The notes beneath the pieces were generated by a model, which ran no database searches, was not told the DNA's origin, and was given only the letters and a program-made list of their open reading frames with translations. DNA of 25,423 nt from a virus, in IMG/VR virus record IMGVR_UViG_3300032213_000712, positions 1 to 25,423 of that record; one strand, given 5' to 3'. Below are positions 15,908 through 22,744 of this stretch, piece after piece (the stretch's first letter is position 1; each line of letters opens with the position of its first letter). The position numbers were made by a program, and so were the translations under genes.

Positions 15908-16251
15908 TTATCTTCCTTTTTGAATGTGGTTTTCATTCCTGCTCTATCTTCCAAAATGGCGATATGCAAACGGTTGACCTGAATATCATCCCTGTTCTTT
16001 TGGATTTCTTTTTCCAAGTCTTGGCGCAACTTTTCTCTTGCCAATTCAGCGCCCGTGTTGCTGGCTTGCTTATTGTCAGAGGTCACCACCAAACTGATTT
16101 TGCTATTGAGAATAGTCACTTCATGCGATAGATTGGACAATGCCGACATAAGGTAAACCACGCACGAAAACAATAAAGGCAATAAAGCAAATGTGATTTT
16201 CTCAACCAAAGCGCTTTTGGTTTCCATAGCTTGGATTTTTTCTTCACTCAT
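15904..16251 (-). CDS. Small single-TM coiled-coil protein of the lysis cassette
   Basis: 115 residues. One membrane segment is at 18-38 (ITFALLPLLFSCVVYLMSAL), followed by a charged helical region (55-108) likely to form a coiled coil, and a basic tail. The N-terminus is short and acidic, so an N-in, C-out orientation is plausible by the positive-inside rule only weakly. Architecture (short cytoplasmic tail, TM, periplasmic coiled coil) is that of inner-membrane spanins, but the sequence shows no family match I can name. The LFSC near residue 30 does not meet lipobox rules. It overlaps both neighbours by four bases (ATGA). Confidence 0.75.
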   Translation of the reverse strand: MSEEKIQAMETKSALVEKITFALLPLLFSCVVYLMSALSNLSHEVTILNSKISLVVTSDNKQASNTGAELAREKLRQDLEKEIQKNRDDIQVNRLHIAILEDRAGMKTTFKKEDK

Positions 16252-16535
16252 TTTTCTTCCTTACGTTTCTGTTGTTCAACTTCTCTGCGCAATTTTTCCA
16301 TCTTCTCAATTTGGGCTTGAGCTTCTTTTTTGGTTTGCAATACGTCCATGTACAGCATGCCAAGAAGCGGGATCATCAAAACCACCAAAATCAATGCCGC
16401 GATATATCCCATCACCAACTCCCAGTCTTGCTCAAGAGGATCAGGAGTAGCCACAGGTACAGGAGGAAAAGCAAAGTCGCTAGTAGGTACGCCTGCCTTT
16501 CGTTTGAAAGGCGCTCCTTTTCCTTGCGTTGCCAT
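16248..16535 (-). CDS. Small TM plus coiled-coil protein, starts inside the upstream gene
   Basis: 95 residues: a basic then Pro/Val-rich N-terminus (1-38), one membrane segment (about 41-62, GYIAALILVVLMIPLLGML), then a highly charged coiled coil (66-95, KKEAQAQIEKMEKLRREVEQ). Its first 124 bases lie within the 3' end of the upstream gene in another frame. The ATG follows GCGGGATGAACAATC, a modest ribosome binding site. The downstream ATGA overlap shows it belongs to the translated chain. Topology suits an inner-membrane spanin or holin-regulator, but no partner lipoprotein is visible. Function unproven. Confidence 0.75.
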   Translation of the reverse strand: MATQGKGAPFKRKAGVPTSDFAFPPVPVATPDPLEQDWELVMGYIAALILVVLMIPLLGMLYMDVLQTKKEAQAQIEKMEKLRREVEQQKRKEEK

Positions 16536-17062
16536 GATTGTTCATCCCGCTTCTTTCTTGCCTTTTCCTGCTCTGCCTTAATGATGTCCCGAGTTGCAAA
16601 CGTGCGGCTATACAGAGCCCCCATCTCGGGCGGGGCACCGTACACCATCGCCTCCCTTATTTCCTTCTCCAAGGCCGCCATTTGGTCTTGGGCCATGATT
16701 CTGTGCAAGGCGGCTTCCATCAGATTTGCGTCAGGATCGTAGACGTTTTTTGACTTTTCCTCTTCAGCGCGAATTGTTTCCGCTAACTGCTCCTGCAAAC
16801 GAAAAAAAGTAGACAGTTGAGTGACAATATCCGAAAGGACTTTTGTCTCATCAACGGCTACATATTTTTCCTTTTTTCGCGTCGCTTGCGCCACAGGCTC
16901 TTCTTTGGCTCCGAAGAGCTTGGCCCAAAAACTTTTGGCCTGTCGGGCAACACCAGCAGTTTCTTCAACAATGGACTTGACCTCCATGAAAGCTGTTTTG
17001 GCCTGCTTATACAAAGCAGTACCCTGCTGGATTGCGCTAACGCAGGCTCTAGCGGCCAGCAA
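16412..17062 (-). CDS. Tail-anchored helical phage protein with irregular start
   Basis: 216 residues from the TTG at 17062. An Ala-rich helix with IQQGTALYKQAK (11-22), a coiled coil around 75-105, then MAALEKEIREAMVYGAPPEMG (128-148), a basic helix (165-190) and a C-terminal membrane anchor (192-211). I recall a widespread phage family with this layout (EKELREMVMYG...P followed by a basic helix and terminal TM), function unknown. The start is odd. The frame continues upstream as GYEIDPLTIL with no ATG/GTG/TTG before a TAA, and the TTG lacks a ribosome binding site. An ATG overlapping the previous TGA at 17085 is in the wrong frame by one base. One extra A in AAA would give MKIDPLTILLAARA. 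The true start or an indel is therefore open. Confidence 0.7.
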   Translation of the reverse strand: MLAARACVSAIQQGTALYKQAKTAFMEVKSIVEETAGVARQAKSFWAKLFGAKEEPVAQATRKKEKYVAVDETKVLSDIVTQLSTFFRLQEQLAETIRAEEEKSKNVYDPDANLMEAALHRIMAQDQMAALEKEIREAMVYGAPPEMGALYSRTFATRDIIKAEQEKARKKRDEQSWQRKEKERLSNERQAYLLATLLFLLYLWLLLILLSKTGSW

Positions 17063-17081
17063 GATGGTGAGCGGGTCGATT

Positions 17082-17276
17082 TCATAGCCCCAAGAGCTTT
17101 TTTAAGAACTCGCCCGCCACACCGGGGCCAAACAGCACACACAGTATTACCGCGTACAGCAGGTACTCAATTTTGCTCATACGCTTATCACCGTCCCGCA
17201 AAGAGCGGTCAATACTGTTGTATCGCTCAGTGCAGACGGCTTCGTGTACGGCCAATTTGGTCTCCACGTTATCCAT
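17082..17276 (-). CDS. Small coiled-coil/TM holin-like protein (64 aa)
   Basis: 64 residues: an N-terminal helix with ETKLAVHEAVCTERYNSIDRSL (5-26 approx.), charged, then a membrane segment (about 38-57, LLYAVILCVLFGPGVAGEFL) and the basic end KKLLGL. The layout (short coiled coil then one C-terminal TM) resembles XhlA-type and DUF7201-like phage membrane proteins, which are often placed in lysis cassettes. Identity is not certain. It starts eight bases inside the preceding small gene. Near its 3' end the zero frame reads TTA AAA AAG, a slippery heptamer, and its TGA overlaps an ATG. Confidence 0.75.
   Translation of the reverse strand: MDNVETKLAVHEAVCTERYNSIDRSLRDGDKRMSKIEYLLYAVILCVLFGPGVAGEFLKKLLGL
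17097..17103 (-). other. A AAA AAG slippery heptamer in register
   Basis: On the minus strand the gene at 17082-17276 reads TT[A AAA AAG]C in its own frame, the exact register of the bacterial -1 frameshift heptamer (as in dnaX). A -1 slip leads into a frame that does not match the downstream gene, while +1 or -2 would join it to the gene at 16412-17062. No clear stimulatory stem-loop was identified. Confidence 0.35.
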
Positions 17277-17436
17277 GGTTCTTTACAGGGGGAGGAGGCC
17301 AAATTCGGTTTTCATCAGGAACGTCAGCCTGTGATGCGTATGGGTCTTCAGCGGCTACTGTGGGCTGAGCTTGTGGTTGAGCTTGTGCTTCTTGCTCGTT
17401 TTCTTCTTCGGGTTGCATGGTTACTTCTTCGGTCAT
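17269..17436 (-). CDS. Short acidic Glu/Gln/Pro-rich protein (55 aa)
   Basis: A 55-residue gene found by reading through the gap between its neighbours. It begins MTEEVTMQPEEENEQEAQAQ and ends IWPPPPVKNHG before TAA. A strong GAGGAG ribosome binding site lies 5-6 bases before the ATG, inside the last codons of the upstream gene. Its stop overlaps the start of the next gene by eight bases (ATGGATAA). It is highly acidic and probably disordered. The start signal and tight packing make it likely real. I do not recognise it. Disordered acidic small proteins at this position might assist neighbouring membrane or tail proteins, but that is only a guess. Confidence 0.65.
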   Translation of the reverse strand: MTEEVTMQPEEENEQEAQAQPQAQPTVAAEDPYASQADVPDENRIWPPPPVKNHG

Positions 17437-17439
17437 TTT

Positions 17440-17625
17440 TTACTCCTCGGTGGGTGGTTGAACATCAGGTTGTGCCGCGCTTTGAGCGGCTTTTTCTTCT
17501 CGCTGGACATCCACTGCTTTTTGGATTTGCGCCATCAATTGGAAAACCTCTTGGTAAGGGCGGCTACCCAAATAACCAACAATCTGATTTGCTGTTTCTA
17601 GGGTGAACCAAACTTTTTCTACCAT
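17440..17625 (-). CDS. Short helical protein with YLGSRPYQEV motif (61 aa)
   Basis: 61 residues. The core LETANQIVGYLGSRPYQEVFQLMAQIQ is a helix-turn-helix-like pair of amphipathic helices around a conserved-looking YLxxRPYxEV, followed by a disordered Q/E/P tail. I recall similar short proteins (NxxLxYLxxxPYxEVxxLIxxIQ) next to tail or lysis genes of many phages, all of unknown function. AAGGAATAAAA precedes the ATG. It is the first gene after the largest gap within the late unit (32 bases), and its stop codon is close to the start of the 55-aa gene, whose ribosome binding site lies within its last codons. Confidence 0.75.
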   Translation of the reverse strand: MVEKVWFTLETANQIVGYLGSRPYQEVFQLMAQIQKAVDVQREEKAAQSAAQPDVQPPTEE

Positions 17626-17657
17626 TTTTATTCCTTAAAGTTAAACGGGCTTTTAGT

Positions 17658-19784
17658 TTACTGTGCAAAAGCCATGTAGTAATAGGTTCGCCCAGCGGTG
17701 TTTAGGGTTGTGCTTGAGGCCATTTGAAAGCCCCCAGTAACTTGAAGACACACATCTCCAAGAACGGCATTTGCAACCGCCCCGCTTAGATTCATTTTGT
17801 AATTGCTTCCTGAGGTCATGCCTATAGCCTGCGTAAACAAAAACATGCCCTCGGTGGTTTCCCAAATTATTATTGCGCCAACGGTGAAATTGGTAAAAAT
17901 TGTTTGAGCCGATCCTGCACCAGCATACTTGCCTGAAATTTGGACGCCAAAGCTGTCGGCCCATACCATCCATGCCGATGCTTGGCCTGAAGTAAAGGCA
18001 CCTGAAGCATTCCACAACTCTCCCCCTGTATTCGGTGGATTGTTCCAAGGACTTGTTGCAGTCCTTGTAAAGGTGCCTGAGCCGAGTGTGTAATAAGCAC
18101 TTGAATCATGCGCAGTCCATATGTACCAGTTTGCGCCAGCCGTTTCCATCTTTTTGACCATGAAAAAAGTTGGGTATTGTTGTAGATTCCACGCTACTTG
18201 GCCACGGTCAATGACGCTACCAACTGTCGACCCATGGTCAAACATATTGGGGTAATAATAATTTATCATTACCGCGTAATTTGTGGTTGTTTCAAGGTTA
18301 TTTATCAGCAAATTTGCCCCGTCCCATCCACCTGTGTCTGTATTGGTGTTTGTTGCACCGTTTAGAGTCCATGCACGCTGAACACCAGCCGTTGTTTGGT
18401 TGTAATATGAAAAATGTCGGCTGTAAATTTTGTTGGCAACCGCGCCTGTTCCATTTCCTGAGATAACCCAAATAGTTGCCATGTTTATGGGGTATCTGTT
18501 TGGGTTTATTGAAAGCGTGGCAGTTGTTGCGCCCGCAGTAATTTTTTGCTGTGATTTAAACCCAGCCTGAAATGGCCTATATTTAGCTGTAGAGACGTAC
18601 CAGTCTGAAACTGGCAATTCAAAAACAAAGTAATACCAAGCGTTGCCCGCCAAGTTCCATCCTGAAGTGCCTGCGGCATACGAATATACATTTGTGCCGT
18701 CGGTTCCTTGTGGCTCAGGGCTAAGGCCTATACCCAAATTGAATGGATTTGGGGCAAGTGCGCCAGCAACTCCAACTCCAACGCTTGTACCAAATCCATC
18801 CATAGTCCAATTAACTGGATTGCCAAGCGTGCTGTTCCGAAATTGATACATCATTGAAAACTGATGTGTCAAAGACGTAGAAAGAGTAACTGGTGTAGTT
18901 TTTAAAGAAGCGTTGCCAGTGTAGTTGTGTGACACAAACGCCCTTTGCGCCGCCTTGGCCCCATAACTTGCGCCTCCACCAAACATCCAGCAAACATAAG
19001 TTTGCCCTGTTCTATTTGTTAGTTGGGCCACAGTAACGGTGTAGCCAACAGTTATTGTATTTGCGCCCGCACCAACCCCAGTTCCCCACAAGCTAGTGTA
19101 AGTGGTTGGCGCAGTGCCGCTTGACTGAGAGCTTCCCGAATAACCGCTTAAAAGTTGTGTTTGGTTTCTAGGTTGAGCGCCTGAAGTAGTCCACCAATTC
19201 ATATACCCATCTGAACTTACAACCATAGCCATGGTTGGCGCCCAACTTACTGCTGGGGCATCACCAGTTACCGTTCTGTTTGCCGCGTTATTGCCGCCGT
19301 AGTAACTCCTTGTAAAACCAAATGAAGTATCGCCTTGGTAAAAAGCAAAATACTTCCAAACTACTTTTGTAGTTGCATTACCTGATGTAATAGCCGCAGT
19401 GCCAAAATTAAAAGTTAAATCTGATGGATTGCCCGTAACCGAATTAAGCGCTTGCGCGTCTGAGCCAGTACCAACGCCAACTTGAATATATTGAGTCCCG
19501 CCCCACATTGCTGAATCAAAAATTAAGGTTGTTCCTGATTCATAACTACGTGTTCCGCTCACATCTTTGCCAACCTTCACTAGCATCAAACCCCAGCCAA
19601 GCGATGTCGTTGTTTTGCCCGGCATCCCGACGCAGGTGATAGTCCACGCTGTACCCAAGCCCGTGATCACAGTTCCTGTTTGATAAAAATTCTCAATTGG
19701 TACGCCCGTATAAATGGTAGGCAACTTGAGATTTTGCCCAAGACCTTGCGCTGAACCTGATCCTGCTGTTGATACGAATGGCAT
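17658..19784 (-). CDS. Large beta-rich fibre/receptor-binding candidate with about 120-residue repeats
   Basis: 708 residues from the ATG at 19784 (MPFVSTAGSGS), 4 bases after the previous stop. An upstream in-frame TTG at 19814 would overlap that gene and looks less likely. The protein is Gly/Ser/Thr/Asn/aromatic-rich without signal or TM. An aromatic strand recurs: WKYFAFYQ (143-150), TYVCWMF (262-268), AWYYFVFEL (382-390), NYAVMINYYY (502-511), AWMVWADSFG (604-613), TYYYMAFAQ (700-708). The first four are spaced about 120 residues, suggesting tandem beta-sandwich domains, each closing on that strand. Similar aromatic strands occur in phage fibre domains with YVAYCF-like motifs. It is the third of three consecutive fibre-like genes, so host recognition is the best inference. 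Confidence 0.75.
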   Translation of the reverse strand: MPFVSTAGSGSAQGLGQNLKLPTIYTGVPIENFYQTGTVITGLGTAWTITCVGMPGKTTTSLGWGLMLVKVGKDVSGTRSYESGTTLIFDSAMWGGTQYIQVGVGTGSDAQALNSVTGNPSDLTFNFGTAAITSGNATTKVVWKYFAFYQGDTSFGFTRSYYGGNNAANRTVTGDAPAVSWAPTMAMVVSSDGYMNWWTTSGAQPRNQTQLLSGYSGSSQSSGTAPTTYTSLWGTGVGAGANTITVGYTVTVAQLTNRTGQTYVCWMFGGGASYGAKAAQRAFVSHNYTGNASLKTTPVTLSTSLTHQFSMMYQFRNSTLGNPVNWTMDGFGTSVGVGVAGALAPNPFNLGIGLSPEPQGTDGTNVYSYAAGTSGWNLAGNAWYYFVFELPVSDWYVSTAKYRPFQAGFKSQQKITAGATTATLSINPNRYPINMATIWVISGNGTGAVANKIYSRHFSYYNQTTAGVQRAWTLNGATNTNTDTGGWDGANLLINNLETTTNYAVMINYYYPNMFDHGSTVGSVIDRGQVAWNLQQYPTFFMVKKMETAGANWYIWTAHDSSAYYTLGSGTFTRTATSPWNNPPNTGGELWNASGAFTSGQASAWMVWADSFGVQISGKYAGAGSAQTIFTNFTVGAIIIWETTEGMFLFTQAIGMTSGSNYKMNLSGAVANAVLGDVCLQVTGGFQMASSTTLNTAGRTYYYMAFAQ

Positions 19785-19788
19785 AGCT

Positions 19789-20352
19789 TTATGTGTAGTT
19801 GGTTCTTGATGCAAAAACAGTATAGGTTGATGCGGCTGTTTTTATGATTGTGTACACGTACATATCAATACCAGTACCAGCGCTGTTTGTTGGGGCTGTT
19901 GCATTAGTCCATTTTGGGGTCACCGAAACACCATCAATCGTGAATGCCGATTGGTAAAAGGTGATTGAGTTCACCGTTTGGGCATGCGCAATGGTTATTG
20001 AATTTCCAACAGCCATGGTTGAGTTTAAGGTGACTGCGCCAGCACCCCTGACGTTTAGAGTCCAATTATTTACCGCATTCGCCGTGTTAAGCAAAACAGA
20101 CTGGGTATTAACGTCGTAGTTGTATGTTGCTGTTGGCGCTGTGCCTGAAATTGTCGTGGTTTCCAACAGGGCTGTAACAACAGCATTTACGCCAATAGTT
20201 GCTCCACCAAAACTCAAATTACCCGAACCATCAGTTTTCAAAACCTGATTGGCTGTTCCATCTGCGCTTGGCAAAACAAAGGTGATTGTTCCGCTAGTTG
20301 CTGGCTTTAGCGTAATTACGCCTGCGTTGGTGTTGTCAAAATTGATAGCCAT
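19789..20352 (-). CDS. Small fibre-like virion protein (187 aa)
   Basis: 187 residues, beta-rich. The N-terminus MAINFDNTNAGVITLKPATSG...TFVLPSADGTANQVLKTDGSG is a common opening of phage fibre-associated proteins. The rest contains Thr/Ala/Asn-rich strands such as ISGTAPTATYNYDV and NNWTLNVRGAGAVTLNSTMA, and a C-terminal YTIIKTAASTYTVFASRTNYT. No catalytic motif. It overlaps the upstream fibre gene by one base and is followed 4 bases later by the 708-residue fibre candidate, so the three are probably co-assembled or alternative tail appendage proteins. Confidence 0.75.
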   Translation of the reverse strand: MAINFDNTNAGVITLKPATSGTITFVLPSADGTANQVLKTDGSGNLSFGGATIGVNAVVTALLETTTISGTAPTATYNYDVNTQSVLLNTANAVNNWTLNVRGAGAVTLNSTMAVGNSITIAHAQTVNSITFYQSAFTIDGVSVTPKWTNATAPTNSAGTGIDMYVYTIIKTAASTYTVFASRTNYT

Positions 20353-22448
20353 TAGTAGGTTACCTCACTGGTGATGATGGAAGCATTCCAACGAATGGTT
20401 GTTGCGGCTTGGCCAGTAACGGTGATTGCCACACAGCCATTGGTTGTATCCGCAGTAACAGCAACCGTCCATGCCGATGCCCCGCTGTCTGAGGCAATCA
20501 CATTGGTGGTATTTGCGCCAATCAGTGCGGTTGTGCTTGCCAATGTGCCGCGCTTGACGCCGCCTTTAATTTCCCAAACCTTAGCGTTTCCTGCCGCAGT
20601 AAGGCCAGCGGCCACGATAATTTCAAACATTACGATGGAGTTTGCCGCGACAGCCAATTGATTGGTTGCGGCGGCGGCTGAGGTGTTTGAGCGCAAAACA
20701 GTTGCGGTTGCATCTGTGGTCTGCACACCAACTGACAAAACGCCCATTTGGCTGTTGCCCAAAGCCGAGGCAATTGGCGCGTTTGGAGCAAATGCCTTGT
20801 ATCCAACAATTGATCGGGTTGTTGCCCAAGCGCCAAAAGCCGCGCCGTGCGCTGAGTTTGCGGTGCTATTGGAGCCATGAACCAGCGAATATTGGCCGGA
20901 GGCCGTGTTGCTGTCGCCGTTGATTATGGTGGCATAGGTAGACGTGCTGGCGGTGTTATTTTGGCCGCCAAGGATCATCGAGTTGTTTGAGCTTGCAACC
21001 ATGGTCGCCGCAGACCGAACCAACTGAAAATCAATTGCATAGTTGCCGCGCTTATTGCCGCCAGCGGCCAATGCGTCAGGAATGGCAAGCATGAGCCCGC
21101 CAACGCCTTTTGGCACCAAAGCAATGTCTGCCGAAGCCACGCCTGCGGTTGCGGTCAACGAATCAACGTAAATTGTTGCGTTGGGTGCGGCGGTGTTTTG
21201 CGCGGCAGTAAAGCCTGTCAGGCCTGCGGCGGCGGCGGCCCAAGCTGGGTTCGCACCTCCTCCACCTGTAGTCAAAACTTCGCCGGCAGTGCCTGCGTTT
21301 AGCGCAACCCAAGATGTGGCATTGCGGTAAAGAATTTGACCTTGTGTTGCGGCTGACAGGGCGTTGTCAATCAGCGAAGATAAACCCTGCCACGAAGGCA
21401 AAGTGCCAGCCGCATTGACCGCTTTGATCTGATATGCCGTGCCAATTGCAAGCTTAGCCAGTGTATTGGTGGCGCTTGCATACAGCGTATCGCCTTGGGT
21501 ATAAGTTGCAATCGAGGTGCCACCTGAGGCAACTGGCAAGGTGCCAGTGGTCAAAACCGAGGTAGATGAGGCGTAAACCGCGCCGTTTAGGGTAAACGAG
21601 GTTAATCCAGTGCCGCCATATCCAGTACCTAGCGTACCTGCCACGCTAACAGCGCCAGTGGATGCTGTGCTGGGCGTCAATCCTGTTGAGCCAAAAGAGA
21701 TGCTTGTTACGCCGCCACCACCACCACCAACAGCCCATGATGGGTTTGCACCAGCGCCTGAGGTGGTGAGGACATAGCCCGAGGTGCCCGGGGCCAAGGC
21801 CGCCCACCCCGAAGCCCCGCGATAAAGCACCGTACCCTGTGCGGAAGCTGTGAATACTGTGTCAATAAGGCTGGATAACCCAGTCCATTGAGGCGCTGTA
21901 GCGCCTGTATTGACGTTCAAAATTTGGTTTGCCGTGCCAATGGTGAGCTTACTGATCGTAGGCGTCGTAGCTGACGCATACATCATGTCGCCAATAGCAA
22001 AGGTGGACAGCCCTGTACCACCGTAACCTGCACCAAGGGTTCCCGCGAGGGTTACAGCGCCTGTGGTTGCTGTATTGGGGGTAAAACCAGTTGATCCAGC
22101 GGAAAACGAAGCAACAGAGCCGCCGCCACCGCTATTGACAACCCAAGATGGATTAGCACCAGCGCCGTTGGTTTGGAGGATGTAGCCCGAAGTGCCGGGG
22201 GCAAGCGCCACCCAAGCAGTCGCCGAACGGTACAGGATTGAGCCTTGCGTGGTTGACAAATAATCCAACGTAAATGATGGATTGTTTGAGGCAATCAACG
22301 CAACCGCGCCACCTGACGTGCGGTAATACAACTTGCCATCGTTTGTGTTGATGGCCAACTCTCCATCCACCATATTGGCCACAAGAGGGACGGCGGCGGC
22401 GGTAGCCGAGTAATAGAGTTTTATTGGCGTGTAGCCTGCTTGTGCCAT
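20352..22448 (-). CDS. Modular tail fibre protein with triple repeat and YadA-like segment
   Basis: 698 residues. The N-terminus (IKLYYSATAAAVPLVANMVDGELAINTNDGKLYY, 9-42) is a typical virion-binding opening of aquatic phage fibres. Residues 68-103, 204-239 and 369-404 are three copies of QGxxLYRxAxxWxALxxGTxGxxLxTxGxGANPxW. Between them are AGTLGxGYGGTGL turns (136-147, 272-283) and an ASGGT variant (308). Residues about 484-540 have NNTASTSTYATIINGDSNTA-type repeats like YadA/Hep_Hag heads, suggesting a trimeric left-handed beta-roll. The C-terminal 150 residues are a beta-rich cap (KVWEIKGGVKRGT...). An AAGGAAAG site precedes the ATG. Confidence 0.85.
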   Translation of the reverse strand: MAQAGYTPIKLYYSATAAAVPLVANMVDGELAINTNDGKLYYRTSGGAVALIASNNPSFTLDYLSTTQGSILYRSATAWVALAPGTSGYILQTNGAGANPSWVVNSGGGGSVASFSAGSTGFTPNTATTGAVTLAGTLGAGYGGTGLSTFAIGDMMYASATTPTISKLTIGTANQILNVNTGATAPQWTGLSSLIDTVFTASAQGTVLYRGASGWAALAPGTSGYVLTTSGAGANPSWAVGGGGGGVTSISFGSTGLTPSTASTGAVSVAGTLGTGYGGTGLTSFTLNGAVYASSTSVLTTGTLPVASGGTSIATYTQGDTLYASATNTLAKLAIGTAYQIKAVNAAGTLPSWQGLSSLIDNALSAATQGQILYRNATSWVALNAGTAGEVLTTGGGGANPAWAAAAAGLTGFTAAQNTAAPNATIYVDSLTATAGVASADIALVPKGVGGLMLAIPDALAAGGNKRGNYAIDFQLVRSAATMVASSNNSMILGGQNNTASTSTYATIINGDSNTASGQYSLVHGSNSTANSAHGAAFGAWATTRSIVGYKAFAPNAPIASALGNSQMGVLSVGVQTTDATATVLRSNTSAAAATNQLAVAANSIVMFEIIVAAGLTAAGNAKVWEIKGGVKRGTLASTTALIGANTTNVIASDSGASAWTVAVTADTTNGCVAITVTGQAATTIRWNASIITSEVTY
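21237..21344 (-). repeat. Fibre repeat copy 3 (residues 369-404)
   Basis: Third copy of the 36-residue QGxxLYR...GANPxW unit in the fibre gene at 20352-22448. It follows the second by 165 residues. Confidence 0.8.
21732..21839 (-). repeat. Fibre repeat copy 2 (residues 204-239)
   Basis: Second copy of the 36-residue unit. It lies 136 residues after the first and is preceded by GLSSLID, which also precedes copy 3. Confidence 0.8.
22140..22247 (-). repeat. Fibre repeat copy 1 (residues 68-103)
   Basis: First copy of the 36-residue unit, preceded by LDYLSTT in place of the GLSSLID found before copies 2 and 3. Confidence 0.8.
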
Positions 22449-22457
22449 GTCTTTCCT

Positions 22458-22742
22458 TTACGTTGGGCCGTATTTGCCTTCGTACAGCGGGGACTGGTCA
22501 TCGACTTGGGTCAATGTGCTGTCAGGGCGCGGGAAACGAAGGTTGATGCGTTCGGTTTGTCGGGCGGCTTGGCGGTAGGGATCCATGTTGTCTTTACAGC
22601 CTTGGCTCACGGTTCCGCAGACGCGGAGGCCGGGAAAGTTCGGGTCAGACTCCAACTCCACAAAAGCACGCTTCATCCTGCACCTGTCGCATATAGCGAT
22701 GGCTAGTGATGTAAGCCCTTCGGTGTTGAGGAATACTGGCAT
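22458..22742 (-). CDS. Four-cysteine zinc-ribbon-like phage protein (94 aa)
   Basis: 94 residues from the ATG at 22742 (MPVFLNTEGL), which follows the previous stop by 2 bases with GAGG upstream. An earlier in-frame start would overlap the preceding gene. Cys18-x2-Cys21 and Cys42-x6-Cys49 form a likely zinc knuckle pair around ELESDPNFPGLRVC. The C-terminal third (DPYRQAARQTERINLRFPRPD) is basic with Pro. I recall small proteins with this C-x2-C...GLRVC...C layout next to adaptor or tail genes of many phages, function unknown. Virion assembly or tail-completion is the contextual guess, since it lies between the adaptor-like and fibre genes. Confidence 0.8.
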   Translation of the reverse strand: MPVFLNTEGLTSLAIAICDRCRMKRAFVELESDPNFPGLRVCGTVSQGCKDNMDPYRQAARQTERINLRFPRPDSTLTQVDDQSPLYEGKYGPT

Positions 22743-22744
22743 GC

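Noticed and set aside
15904-16251. Possible lipobox LLFSC suggesting an outer-membrane spanin
   Set aside because: Phe at -2 does not fit the lipobox, and the segment lies in the middle of a normal TM rather than after a signal peptide.
16858-17085. Minus-strand frame beginning at ATG 17085 (MKSTRSPSC...) as the real gene
   Set aside because: Its composition is Pro/Ser/Arg/Leu-rich and shadow-like, while the overlapping frame encodes a familiar-looking helical TM protein. The ATG position is better explained by an indel.
16817-17368. 183-codon plus-strand open frame across the lysis cassette
   Set aside because: It is antisense to three well-packed minus-strand genes with good start signals, and the translated sequence has no recognisable pattern. 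Treated as a shadow.
17626-17657. TAAAC...GTTTA inverted repeat in the 32-base gap as a terminator
   Set aside because: A 5-bp A/T stem with a 9-base loop and no T-run is too weak, and the following small genes need read-through.
19785-19814. TTG start at 19814 for the 708-residue fibre candidate
   Set aside because: It would overlap the upstream gene by 26 bases and lacks a ribosome binding site. MPFVSTAG at 19784 sits just after the stop.
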